From an uncultured Lachnospira sp. (GTDB lineage Bacteria > Bacillota > Clostridia > Lachnospirales > Lachnospiraceae): DNA of 64,000 nucleotides. The stretch is taken from positions 1 to 64,000 of the forward strand of contig CAKRLE010000006.1 in the NCBI GenBank assembly GCA_934359185.1, written 5' to 3'. The notes under the pieces are model-generated. The model did no database searches. It had not been told where the DNA came from and saw nothing but the letters and a program-made list of their open reading frames with translations. A program made the position numbers and the translations under genes. This document shows positions 1-8,488 of this stretch, in pieces (position 1 is the first letter of the stretch; each line of letters starts with the position of its first letter).

Positions 1-329
1 CAGATTGACAGGAATGAAAAGTAATGATTGTGTTTGTAGAATAAAGCAAATAAGCCCGCAATTAAGCGGGCTTAAAAACCGAATCATAACGTAGTAAATC
101 TTTTTACAACGGAATTTATCACCACTTCGCTCCATTCCCTAAAGCAGACGAACCTTTGCATCACTTCGCTCATACACACCTCTTATCGGCATCCCATGTT
201 CTGCAAGACAAGTCTTCAATGCTTCTATCCTAATCTTATCCTCCAACTTAACTTACATATATCTTTCTATCATAAAAGTGTTTTCATTATATTACATCTC
301 CCCTCCCTTGACAACGCAAACCGCTATAA
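1..329. other. Left-edge intergenic stretch with one short hairpin
   Basis: No supportable gene. An 8-bp stem (AAGCCCGC/GCGGGCTT, 52-59 and 65-72) with a 5-nt loop looks like a transcription terminator, but neither flank has a strong T-run, so the direction is unclear. It could end a gene lying left of the window. Nothing recognisable was seen from about 80 to 329. Confidence 0.4.
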
Positions 330-599
330 ATTCTCACGCCTGCCTGTGCCAAGCCATGGCGGCTACCAGCCAAACAGTTCCAGTATGTTTGCGTAACGAC
401 TGTCGTGTGGGTCTTAGGGCGGTGTTAGACTATAGCTAAGCAGACTGCTAACCCGACCAAGCGAAGCGCGTTTTTAGCAAGTCTGCTTTAATAAGCTTTG
501 TCGTGCCGCCCTTAGAGCCACTAGACACAAAGGCTTGCATACATACTGGAACTGTTTGGCTGGTAGCCGCCATGGCTTGGCACAGGCAGGCGTGAGAAT
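330..599 (+). repeat. Palindromic element, copy 1 (conserved core, locus-specific arms)
   Basis: The arms at 330-388 and 541-599 are perfect 59-bp inverted repeats of each other and share no obvious sequence with the arms of the other copies. They enclose a 152-nt core (389-540) related to the cores at 17.9, 37.5, 40.0 and 53.1 kb. The core folds into nested stems, for example AGGGCGG/CCGCCCT and AAGCAGAC/GTCTGCTT, with a GCGAAGC tip. The strand given is the one reading GACTGTCGTGTGG at the start of the core. It sits just 3' of the minus-strand gene ending at 609, so it could also act as a terminator there. Function unknown. Confidence 0.9.
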
Positions 600-608
600 C
601 CTCCGCTT

Positions 609-1055
609 CTATTTCCCCGTATTCCCACACAAAGAAAACACTACCACCCCCGCTATCGACATCCCGATTCCAAGCACCTTCACCCATGAAAATACTGTCT
701 TTTCGCTTCCAAATAATCCTAAAAGTTCTATCACATATGCCACTGCAATCTGCGAGATAACTATAACTATCTCCGCCTTTGCAACGCCGAGTGACGATAT
801 TGCCTGAATAACAGTGTAAGTTATGAATGCACCTATAACACCGCCAAGCAGGGCAATTTTAGGTGTAACAGTAAACAAGCCTGTAATCTGTGGTCTTCCA
901 TTGATAATCCACATAACAAGACATGTTGCAAATGCTGTCAGCTGCACGAATCCTGCTGCCACCCATACACTGCTTGCCTTAGTCACCCCTGTATTAAAAG
1001 TTCCCTGGATACTCATAAGCGCACCGCTTAACATAGCAATTAAAAATCCTGCCAT
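609..1055 (-). CDS. YdcZ/DUF606-like small membrane transporter
   Basis: A 148-residue, very hydrophobic protein with about five predicted membrane helices (near residues 3-20, 31-51, 66-88, 92-113 and 122-142). It resembles the YdcZ (DUF606) branch of the drug/metabolite transporter superfamily, whose members are small integral membrane proteins often working as pairs; the substrate is unknown. The start was placed at the ATG read from 1055 because GGAGGT precedes it by 5 nt, whereas an upstream in-frame extension has no such site. It follows the lipoprotein gene ending at 1114 by 58 nt and may be co-transcribed with it. Its 3' end lies next to palindromic element copy 1. Confidence 0.75.
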   Translation of the reverse strand: MAGFLIAMLSGALMSIQGTFNTGVTKASSVWVAAGFVQLTAFATCLVMWIINGRPQITGLFTVTPKIALLGGVIGAFITYTVIQAISSLGVAKAEIVIVISQIAVAYVIELLGLFGSEKTVFSWVKVLGIGMSIAGVVVFSLCGNTGK

Positions 1056-1113
1056 CTGGCACCTCCGTATTAATAATATTATTAATACTATGCCCGACGG
1101 CAGGAAAAATATT

Positions 1114-2349
1114 CTAATTATTCTTTTTATTCTGGATTTCATTGACAAAACTATCTATTGTCTTATTGAAATCTTCACCATCCCAGACCTGATGAATCAT
1201 AATGTCATATTTGGTATAAAAATACGCACTTCCCATAAACTTCGCCTTAACATCAGAAGCAGCATATATATCATACAATTTTCCCATACGTGTTGCATAT
1301 GATGCATCTTTCGATTTTAAAACCTTAGAGCTTACAACCCCAGACATATCATAAAGCGAATCTGAATAGTCATAGCTGAGTGCATGTGCAACCGCCTTGG
1401 CTGTCTTTAACTGTCCTGCATATGGATTGACAAATGCACATATATTTTCTGATACGCTTACTGTTCCCAGTCCGCCATCAAAATCAGGCACATCACATAT
1501 TCCATAATTGATTGATGAATCAGTAACTGTCTTTAGATGATTAGCATCTGTAATTGTGTATGCCACCTTGCCATCTGCAAACTGCTTCATAATCTCTTCC
1601 ACTGTGTATGCATTACGCTCTATACCAAATATATCTTTCTGCTTCAGAAAATTTTCCATTCCCTTTGACAGAAGTTCCTTATTGACTGAAAGCTGGCTGC
1701 TGTCGTCACCGCTTGTTCCACCAAGATTAATGCTGTTGCATGAAAATGCATAATTGATAAACATATCCGAAGGATTCCACAATACAAGCTGTTTTATATC
1801 CTGATTCTTGTCATCAACTTTATAATTGTTACAATAATCCTCTAACTCTTTAAAATTAGAAACCTCAGATGCAACATCTGCATTATATAGCAGGAATGCT
1901 ACATTAAAGCTGATTGGATATCCATAAAGCTTACCCTTATAAGATGCAGCAGTAATAGCTGTATTGCTGTAATTTTTCTCGGTATAATACTTGCTGTATG
2001 AACTATTTTCTGAGATTAACCCCATAAGGCTTGCCTTCTCAAGATTATCCGTATTCATAAGAAATATATCTGGTGCATTATTACCATGGACACTCTCTTC
2101 ATACAGAAGCTCCACATAATTATCATCTGTCACAAGCTGGTAATTAATAGTCACAAGATTATTTGCTTTAGAAAATGCTTTTGCAGCATAATCAAGATAA
2201 TCTGTAAACTTATCATCCTGATACCATATATTAATCGTAACAGGCTCTTCTATATCAAGGCTTTTCGCCGCATTTTTATTACATGCAGTTAATCCCACAA
2301 CCATACATAATACAAGGACTGTAATTATAGTCTTTTTAAGTACTCTCAT
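1114..2349 (-). CDS. Extracellular solute-binding lipoprotein (family 1 type)
   Basis: A 411-residue exported lipoprotein. A basic start (MRVLKK), a hydrophobic stretch and the lipobox LTAC put the lipidated Cys near residue 22. The remainder (IWYQDDKFTDYL early, a central hinge-like region, a Trp-rich C-terminus) fits the family 1 ABC solute-binding proteins that usually bind sugars or oligosaccharides. No permease or ATPase gene for it lies nearby, so the partner transporter is unknown. The start at 2349 is supported by TGGAGG five bases upstream. It lies 24 bp behind argD, so it may be read from the arginine promoter, although nothing in it points to arginine. Confidence 0.75.
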   Translation of the reverse strand: MRVLKKTIITVLVLCMVVGLTACNKNAAKSLDIEEPVTINIWYQDDKFTDYLDYAAKAFSKANNLVTINYQLVTDDNYVELLYEESVHGNNAPDIFLMNTDNLEKASLMGLISENSSYSKYYTEKNYSNTAITAASYKGKLYGYPISFNVAFLLYNADVASEVSNFKELEDYCNNYKVDDKNQDIKQLVLWNPSDMFINYAFSCNSINLGGTSGDDSSQLSVNKELLSKGMENFLKQKDIFGIERNAYTVEEIMKQFADGKVAYTITDANHLKTVTDSSINYGICDVPDFDGGLGTVSVSENICAFVNPYAGQLKTAKAVAHALSYDYSDSLYDMSGVVSSKVLKSKDASYATRMGKLYDIYAASDVKAKFMGSAYFYTKYDIMIHQVWDGEDFNKTIDSFVNEIQNKKNN

Positions 2350-2373
2350 GTATTCCTCCATATTGCCAGGATT

Positions 2374-3567
2374 TCAGGCAATATCATCAAGTGCTTTCTT
2401 TAATTTAGTTATCATCTCATCCACATCGGCCTTTGTAATAACAAGTGGTGGAACAAATCTGATTACATTAGTTCCCGCTGAGAAAAGGATAAGTCCGTTA
2501 TCAAGACATTTCTGGATAACATCCTTAGGATTAACAGTGAGTTCTATACCCTGTATAAGTCCCATTCCTCTTGCTTCTTTAACGCAGTCATATTCAGACA
2601 CAAGCTCATGCAGCTTAGAGGCAAGATACTCTCCTACAACCTTAACATTATCTGTAACATGAAGCTCGTCAAATAATTCAAATACTTTGACTGCTGCAGC
2701 ACAAGCCAGTGGATTACCACCATATGTTGTGCCATGGTCACCAGGAACAAGAGCCTTGGCAACCTCCTCTGATGCCATAAATGCGCCAACAGGCACACCA
2801 CATCCAAGTGCCTTGGCAGTTGTAACAATATCAGGCTTAACACCATACTGCTGATATGCATACATTGACCCTGTACGTCCCATTCCACACTGAATTTCAT
2901 CAAGTATAAGAAGTATTCCCTTCTCATCACATAACTTTCTGACACCTTCGATAAATTCTTTCTTAGCTGGATATACACCACCCTCGCCCTGGACTGTCTC
3001 AAATATAATAGCACATGTCTTGTCATTAACTAATGACTTAACACTCTCAAGGTCGTTGTATTTTGCAAATCTAATTCCAGGAATCATTGGTCCAAATGCT
3101 TCCTGATAATGACGGTTGCCAGTAACTGCAAGTGCACCCATGCTTCTTCCATGGAATGAATGTTCCATAGCTATTATCTCATGGTCTGTTGAACCACTCT
3201 TAAGATATGCATACTTTTTTGCAAGCTTGATAGCACCCTCTACAGCCTCTGTTCCAGAGTTAGTAAAAAATACCCTGTCCATTCCAGACGCTTTAGTAAT
3301 AAGCTTAGCTGCATGTGCAGCAGGCTCATTATAGAAGTAGTTAGATGTATGTATAAGTTTATCTACCTGTGCCTTTAATGCATCATTATATTCTTTGTTA
3401 TTGTAACCTAATGCAAATACGGCTATACCTGCACCAAAATCAAGATATTCCTTGCCATCTGTATCGTATAATCTTACTCCATCGCCCTTGTCAAGAACTA
3501 TCTGATATCTGTTATATGTATGAATAAGATGTGACTCTGCTTCATCTATTATCTGCTTTGTATCCAT
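2374..3567 (-). CDS. argD: Acetylornithine aminotransferase
   Basis: A 397-residue PLP-dependent class III aminotransferase that converts N-acetylglutamate semialdehyde to N-acetylornithine with glutamate as amino donor. Visible features are NSGTEAVEGAIKLA (about 103-116), LDEIQCGMGRTG (about 222-233, with the pyridine-binding Asp223) and the Schiff-base lysine in TTAKALGCG (Lys252). Length is normal for ArgD. It is the last biosynthetic gene of argC-argB-argD, 41 bp after argB. The DEIQ motif and the operon context favour ArgD over ornithine or GABA aminotransferases. Confidence 0.95.
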   Translation of the reverse strand: MDTKQIIDEAESHLIHTYNRYQIVLDKGDGVRLYDTDGKEYLDFGAGIAVFALGYNNKEYNDALKAQVDKLIHTSNYFYNEPAAHAAKLITKASGMDRVFFTNSGTEAVEGAIKLAKKYAYLKSGSTDHEIIAMEHSFHGRSMGALAVTGNRHYQEAFGPMIPGIRFAKYNDLESVKSLVNDKTCAIIFETVQGEGGVYPAKKEFIEGVRKLCDEKGILLILDEIQCGMGRTGSMYAYQQYGVKPDIVTTAKALGCGVPVGAFMASEEVAKALVPGDHGTTYGGNPLACAAAVKVFELFDELHVTDNVKVVGEYLASKLHELVSEYDCVKEARGMGLIQGIELTVNPKDVIQKCLDNGLILFSAGTNVIRFVPPLVITKADVDEMITKLKKALDDIA

Positions 3568-3608
3568 GATTTATACCATGCCTTTCGTTATATATTACAT
3601 TACATGAA

Positions 3609-4505
3609 TTATATATTAGTTGAGAAAAATCTCTCTGAATTGTCACCTAATATTGCTGTACCGATACCTTTATTAGTAAATATCTCAAGTAACAGGCAGT
3701 GTGGAATACGTCCATCAAGAATATGCACTCTTGATACGCCATTCTCAACTGCATCTATACAGTTATTAAGCTTTGGAAGCATTCCTCCACCAATTGTTCC
3801 ACCTTCAAGAAGTTTCTTTGCCTCTGATATAGACAACTCAGATATAAGAGAACTCTTATCCTCATAATCCCTGTACACACCTTCAATATCTGTAAGGAAT
3901 GCCAGCTTCTCTGCATTGACAGCTCTTGCTATAGCGCATGCAGCATCATCTGCATTGATATTGTATGCATGATAATCATCATCATATCCTATTGGACATA
4001 TTACTGGAAGGAAATCATCCTTTAAAAGAGACTGGATAAGTGTTGTGTCTACTTCTTTGACTTCTCCTACATATCCTATATCTTCACCACCTGAGAGTTT
4101 CTTTTCTACCTTTAACATACCGCCATCTTTACCACTTATTCCGCAGGCTTTAACACCAAGCTCCTCAATAAGTGATACAAGGCTCTTGTTAACTTTATTC
4201 AGAACCATCTCAGCTATCTCCATAGTTGGCTCATCAGTAACACGTAATCCGTTAACAAATCTTGGCTCCATTCCCGACTTTGAAACCCATTTGCTGATTT
4301 CCTTGCCACCGCCATGAACAATGATTGGTTTGAACCCAACAAGTTTAAGAAGAACTACATCCTGAATGACTTTTCTTTTAAGTTCTTCATCCACCATGGC
4401 ACTTCCGCCATACTTAACAACAATTATCTTTCTGTTAAACTTCTGTATATATGGCAATGCCTCTACAAGTACCTGTGCTTTTGCTAATTCTGAATTAATG
4501 TCCAT
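3609..4505 (-). CDS. argB: Acetylglutamate kinase
   Basis: A 298-residue amino-acid kinase that phosphorylates N-acetylglutamate with ATP, the second step of the arginine pathway. The N-terminal phosphate-binding VKYGGSAM (Lys31), the HGGGKEI loop near 64-70, and the [11 protein letters not shown] segment typical of ArgB are all present. It sits 29 bp behind argC and 41 bp ahead of argD. The neighbouring argJ or argA found in many arginine operons is missing here, so the acetyl-group donor or recycling step must be encoded elsewhere. Confidence 0.95.
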   Translation of the reverse strand: MDINSELAKAQVLVEALPYIQKFNRKIIVVKYGGSAMVDEELKRKVIQDVVLLKLVGFKPIIVHGGGKEISKWVSKSGMEPRFVNGLRVTDEPTMEIAEMVLNKVNKSLVSLIEELGVKACGISGKDGGMLKVEKKLSGGEDIGYVGEVKEVDTTLIQSLLKDDFLPVICPIGYDDDYHAYNINADDAACAIARAVNAEKLAFLTDIEGVYRDYEDKSSLISELSISEAKKLLEGGTIGGGMLPKLNNCIDAVENGVSRVHILDGRIPHCLLLEIFTNKGIGTAILGDNSERFFSTNI

Positions 4506-4534
4506 TGTAATTCTCCTTTTTTAGTAGAAATGTT

Positions 4535-5581
4535 CTATGGGAACATTGGAGCCATCTGTAAGCCCTCGTTCTCTGGAAGTCCAAATAATATATTCATATT
4601 CTGTACAGCCTGACCAGCAGCGCCCTTAACAAGATTGTCAAGTGCGCCCATCATGATAAGTCTGTGTGTTCTTGGCTCTATCTTGAAACCAATATCAACA
4701 AAGTTGCTTCCCTCAACCCATCTTGTCTCTGGGCATACATCTTTATCGAGTACTCTCACAAAATATTCATCTCTGTAATATTTGTCATATACAGCCTTAA
4801 CCTCTTCATATGTAACATCTTTCTTAAGATTCGCATATGCTGTTACAAGTATTCCACGATTCATAGGAACAAGGTGTGGTGTAAATATTAATCTTATATC
4901 ATCTCTTCCACATGCATATCCAAGCTGTTCCTCAATCTCAGGAGTATGGCGGTGTGTACCAACACCATATGCCTTCATGCTCTCATTAACCTCACAGAAC
5001 AGATTAGGTATCTTAGCTCCACGTCCAGCACCCGATGTACCACTCTTTGCATCTATTATAATTGAATCAGGGTCAATAAGACCTTCCTTAACACATGGAT
5101 ATAATGTAAGAATAGATGTTGTTGTGTAACATCCTGGATTAGCTACGATTCTTGTCTTATCCGTAATCTTATCTCTGTTAATCTCACACAATCCATACAC
5201 AGCCTCATCGATATACTGTGGTGATTTGTGTTCTATCTTGTACCACTGCTCATAGATATCAACATCCTTTAATCTGAAATCAGCACTTAAATCAATTATC
5301 TTTACCTTATTTAATATATCTTCATTGACTAATGATGCACATAATCCCTGTGGTGTTGCTGTAAATATGACATCTACCTGCTTAGCCAGCTCATCCATAT
5401 TATCATCCATACAAACAGCATCAACTAACTGGAACATATTTCTATATACATCTGCATACTTCTGGTCAATATAGCTTCTTGAACCATACCACACAACCTC
5501 TGCATCCTTATGTCCAAGAAGAATTCTTACTAATTCATTACCGGCATAGCCTGTTGAACCAATTATACCTACTTTAATCAT
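4535..5581 (-). CDS. argC: N-acetyl-gamma-glutamyl-phosphate reductase
   Basis: A 348-residue NADPH-dependent reductase for the third step of arginine biosynthesis. The Rossmann motif GIIGSTGYAGNEL opens the protein, the catalytic cysteine is in VANPGCYTTT (Cys151), and the GTHRHTPEIEEQL segment carries the conserved histidines. The start at 5581 is chosen because TGGAGA precedes it and the Rossmann strand begins at once; an in-frame start 13 codons upstream would add an unlikely extension and reach into the promoter region. First gene of the minus-strand arginine operon, divergent from argG. Confidence 0.95.
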   Translation of the reverse strand: MIKVGIIGSTGYAGNELVRILLGHKDAEVVWYGSRSYIDQKYADVYRNMFQLVDAVCMDDNMDELAKQVDVIFTATPQGLCASLVNEDILNKVKIIDLSADFRLKDVDIYEQWYKIEHKSPQYIDEAVYGLCEINRDKITDKTRIVANPGCYTTTSILTLYPCVKEGLIDPDSIIIDAKSGTSGAGRGAKIPNLFCEVNESMKAYGVGTHRHTPEIEEQLGYACGRDDIRLIFTPHLVPMNRGILVTAYANLKKDVTYEEVKAVYDKYYRDEYFVRVLDKDVCPETRWVEGSNFVDIGFKIEPRTHRLIMMGALDNLVKGAAGQAVQNMNILFGLPENEGLQMAPMFP

Positions 5582-5623
5582 ATCTTTTCTCCATTCCTGC
5601 AACTGGCTTTTTAAACTCATTTC

Positions 5624-5651
5624 ATTATAGCAACTTTTTTAATGATGTAAA
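5624..5651 (-). promoter_or_regulatory. argC promoter
   Basis: On the minus strand TTTACA (complement of 5646-5651) and TATAAT (complement of 5624-5629) are separated by 16 bp, a good sigma-A type promoter. It points into argC, leaving a leader of about 35 nt. ARG-box-like sequence abuts its upstream side. Confidence 0.7.
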
Positions 5652-5653
5652 TA

Positions 5654-5716
5654 CCTTTTTGCATATTTTTTATAATTATGCAATTATTATGAATATTCTT
5701 GCATATAATTCATAAT
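5654..5716. promoter_or_regulatory. Probable ArgR (AhrC) operator cluster between argC and argG
   Basis: This AT-rich stretch between the two divergent arginine promoters holds several imperfect palindromes resembling the ARG box (TGAAT-A/T-rich-ATTCA): TGCATATAATTCATA (about 5699-5713), ATGAATATTCTTGCAT (about 5689-5704) and TATGCAATTATTATGAAT (about 5676-5693). Tandem sites of this kind are the usual target of the arginine repressor. Assignment is by resemblance only; the repressor gene is not in the window. Confidence 0.55.
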
Positions 5717-5722
5717 CTGGTA

Positions 5723-5751
5723 TTGCATTTTTTTATCTAATAGATTATTAT
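5723..5751 (+). promoter_or_regulatory. argG promoter
   Basis: TTGCAT (5723-5728) and TATTAT (5746-5751) are 17 bp apart, pointing at argG, with the ARG-box cluster immediately upstream. The resulting leader would be about 35 nt. Confidence 0.6.
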
Positions 5752-5793
5752 AAGAAAATGAAATTACTGATAAATCAGGAGGAAATACGAATT

Positions 5794-7014
5794 ATGAAAG
5801 AAAAGGTTGTTTTAGCCTATTCAGGCGGACTTGATACAACTGCTATCATCCCATGGCTTAAGGAAAACTACGGCTACGATGTAATCTGCGTATGCGCAGA
5901 CTGCGGTCAGGAAGAAGAACTTGACGGACTCGAGGAAAGAGCTATCTCTTGTGGTGCTTCCAAGCTCTACATTGAAGATATCACTGATGAATTCTGTGAT
6001 AATTACATCATGCCATGTGTTAAGGCACATGCTGTATATGAGAATAAGTATCTTCTCGGTACTTCTATGGCAAGACCTCTTATCGCTAAGAGACTTGTTG
6101 AAATCGCACGTAAGGAAGGTGCCGTTGCCATCTGTCATGGTGCTACTGGAAAGGGTAACGACCAGATTCGTTTTGAGCTTACAATCAAGGCTCTTGCTCC
6201 AGATATCAAGATTATCGCTCCTTGGAGAGATGATAAGTGGAAGCTCCAGTCTCGTGAGGATGAGATTGAATACTGCAGACAGCATGGCATTCATCTTCCA
6301 TTCAGCACAGACACAAGCTACAGCCGTGACCGTAACATATGGCATATAAGCCATGAGGGTCTTGAATTAGAGGATCCTGCCAATGAACCTAATTACAAGC
6401 ATCTTCTTGTAACTGAAGTTACACCTGAGGACGCTCCTGATAAGCCAGAATATGTTACTATGACATTTGAGAAAGGTGTTCCTACATCTGTTAATGGCAA
6501 GACTATGAAAGTTTCTGATATCATCCGTGAGTTAAATCGTCTCGGAAGCAAGCATGGTATTGGTATCATTGATATCGTTGAAAACCGTGTTGTTGGTATG
6601 AAGTCTCGTGGTGTATATGAAACTCCTGGTGGAACAATCCTCTACGAAGCTCATCAGCAGCTTGAGGAATTAATTCTCGACAGAGATACAACTGCTGTTA
6701 AGCAGAACCTTGGCAACAAGTTCGCTCAGATTGTATATGAAGGAAAGTGGGAGACACCTCTCCGTGAAGCTATCCAGGCATTCGTTGATGTAACTCAGGA
6801 ATATGTAACTGGTGAAGTTAAGTTCAAGTTATACAAAGGCAATATCATCAAAGCCGGTACAACTTCTCCATATTCACTCTACAATGAGTCAATTGCTTCA
6901 TTCAAGACTGGTGACCTCTACGACCACCACGATGCAGAAGGCTTTATCAACCTCTTCGGTCTTTCATTAAAAGTAAGAGCCATGAAGCATAACGAAAACG
7001 AAAAGAATCTTTAA
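5794..7014 (+). CDS. argG: Argininosuccinate synthase
   Basis: A 406-residue ATP-dependent ligase joining citrulline and aspartate. The PP-loop [12 protein letters not shown] begins at residue 8, and the [15 protein letters not shown] and [13 protein letters not shown] segments are typical of ArgG. The start at 5794 is picked over an upstream in-frame ATG because an AGGAGG site lies 11 nt before it and the PP-loop strand begins immediately. argH is not adjacent. Transcribed alone, divergent from argCBD, and closed by the hairpin at 7057. Codon choice is visibly biased toward C- and G-ending codons compared with neighbours, suggesting high expression. Confidence 0.97.
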   Translation: MKEKVVLAYSGGLDTTAIIPWLKENYGYDVICVCADCGQEEELDGLEERAISCGASKLYIEDITDEFCDNYIMPCVKAHAVYENKYLLGTSMARPLIAKRLVEIARKEGAVAICHGATGKGNDQIRFELTIKALAPDIKIIAPWRDDKWKLQSREDEIEYCRQHGIHLPFSTDTSYSRDRNIWHISHEGLELEDPANEPNYKHLLVTEVTPEDAPDKPEYVTMTFEKGVPTSVNGKTMKVSDIIRELNRLGSKHGIGIIDIVENRVVGMKSRGVYETPGGTILYEAHQQLEELILDRDTTAVKQNLGNKFAQIVYEGKWETPLREAIQAFVDVTQEYVTGEVKFKLYKGNIIKAGTTSPYSLYNESIASFKTGDLYDHHDAEGFINLFGLSLKVRAMKHNENEKNL

Positions 7015-7056
7015 TCTGTATAAACAATTTAAACGTAAAAGCCGCGCCGCAAGCGC

Positions 7057-7088
7057 AAAATGCTGTGCATTTAATGCACAGCATTTTT
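7057..7088 (+). terminator. Bidirectional terminator between argG and glyA
   Basis: An inverted repeat, AAAATGCTGTGCATT at 7057-7071 against its complement at 7073-7087, followed by T residues. The A-run on the left makes it usable from both sides, and it lies between two convergent genes. Confidence 0.8.
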
Positions 7089-7160
7089 AAGTATTAATAA
7101 TATGCGTCAAAATATATTCTGCCGCTTATCAATGTATCATTGTAAATTAATCTCCATCAA

Positions 7161-8402
7161 TTATTCATATAATGGATACTTATCTGTAAGACTCTTAACA
7201 AGCTCTACAGCTTTTGCCTTATTAGCATCAACATCCTCTACAAGAAGTGATATTGCCTCTGCAACAACATCCATATCTGCTGTGTTGAATCCTCTTGTTG
7301 TAACAGCAGCTGTACCAAGTCTGATACCACTTGTTACAAATGGAGAAGCAGGATCATTAGGAATTGTATTCTTATTACATGTAATGTTAGCAGCATCAAG
7401 AAGCTTCTCAACTTCCTTACCTGTAACACCCTTACTTATAAGATTAACAAGCATAAGATGATTATCTGTACCACCAGATACTATATCAAATCCTCTATCC
7501 ATAAGTCCCTTGCAAAGTGCCTGTGCGTTGTCAATAATATTCTTTGCATATGTCTTAAACTCTGGTTCTAATGCTTCTTTTAAGCAGACTGCTTTACCAG
7601 CGATAACATGCATAAGAGGACCACCCTGGATTCCTGGGAATACAGCCTTATTAAACTTAAACTTCTCAGCGTTCTCGGCAGATGAAAGAATCATACCACC
7701 TCTTGGTCCACGAAGTGTCTTATGTGTTGTTGTTGTTGTTACATCAGCATATGGAATTGGGCTTGGATGCTGTCCACCAGCAACAAGACCTGCTATATGA
7801 GCCATATCTACCATAAGGTATGCACCAACCTCATCACAGATTTCTCTGAACTTTTTGAAATCAATAACCCTTGCATATGCAGATGCACCTGCAATAATCA
7901 TCTTTGGCTTACACTCTTTGGCAATTCTTAATACTTCATCATAATCAATAAAGCCTTCTGCTGTAACTCCATAAGGAACGATATTGAAATACTTACCAGA
8001 TATATTAACTGGAGAACCATGTGAAAGATGTCCACCACAGTCAAGGCTCATACCCATAACTGTATCTCCTGGCTCAACCATTGCAAAGAAAGCTGCCAGA
8101 TTAGCCTGTGCTCCTGAATGAGGCTGAACATTAACATACTCACATCCAAAGAGTTTCTTAGCTCTCTCAATTGCAAGATTCTCAACAACATCTACATATT
8201 CACATCCACCATAGTATCTCTTTCCTGGATAACCCTCAGCATACTTATTAGTAAGTGGGCTTCCCATAGCTGCCATAACAGCCTTGCTCACAAGATTCTC
8301 AGATGCGATAAGCTCAATGTGGCTTCTCTGTCTTGAGAGCTCATCCTCCATAGCTTTAGCAACTTCTGGGTCATAATTCAATACTTCATCAAATGAATAC
8401 AT
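7161..8402 (-). CDS. glyA: Serine hydroxymethyltransferase
   Basis: A 413-residue PLP enzyme interconverting serine and glycine with tetrahydrofolate, the main source of one-carbon units. It shows [11 protein letters not shown] near the N-terminus, the [14 protein letters not shown] substrate loop, and the PLP lysine in [15 protein letters not shown] (Lys228). GGAGGTAAAGG precedes the ATG. Monocistronic by position: convergent with argG, with 86 bp separating its start from the chemoreceptor gene behind it. No glycine or folate riboswitch was seen upstream. Confidence 0.97.
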   Translation of the reverse strand: MYSFDEVLNYDPEVAKAMEDELSRQRSHIELIASENLVSKAVMAAMGSPLTNKYAEGYPGKRYYGGCEYVDVVENLAIERAKKLFGCEYVNVQPHSGAQANLAAFFAMVEPGDTVMGMSLDCGGHLSHGSPVNISGKYFNIVPYGVTAEGFIDYDEVLRIAKECKPKMIIAGASAYARVIDFKKFREICDEVGAYLMVDMAHIAGLVAGGQHPSPIPYADVTTTTTHKTLRGPRGGMILSSAENAEKFKFNKAVFPGIQGGPLMHVIAGKAVCLKEALEPEFKTYAKNIIDNAQALCKGLMDRGFDIVSGGTDNHLMLVNLISKGVTGKEVEKLLDAANITCNKNTIPNDPASPFVTSGIRLGTAAVTTRGFNTADMDVVAEAISLLVEDVDANKAKAVELVKSLTDKYPLYE

Positions 8403-8488
8403 CCTTTACCTCCAAATTACTTTTCTCTAATAGTCTGTCAATTATAACAGCTATCTTAAATCATATAATTATTATCCGAATACGTCAA

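Noticed and set aside
1..24. Possible end of a plus-strand gene (frame 1 reads QIDRNEK then TAA)
   Set aside because: Only eight codons are visible and any frame has a fair chance of this; the hairpin at 52 is compatible but not proof.
196..396. 66-codon plus-strand ORF near the left edge
   Set aside because: It runs into the left arm of palindromic element copy 1, has no ribosome binding site and an implausible composition.
389..540. Palindromic elements as CRISPR repeats, tRNA-like genes or insertion sequences
   Set aside because: They are single dispersed units, carry no ORF, no spacer series and no transposase, and no tRNA motif.
535..807. 90-codon plus-strand ORF starting in the right arm of element copy 1
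   Set aside because: It is the antisense of the YdcZ-like gene for most of its length and has no ribosome binding site.
1056..1113. AT palindrome ATTAATAATATTATTAAT between two minus genes as an operator
   Set aside because: Low-complexity AT palindromes are common in this background, and no second copy or promoter context supports it.
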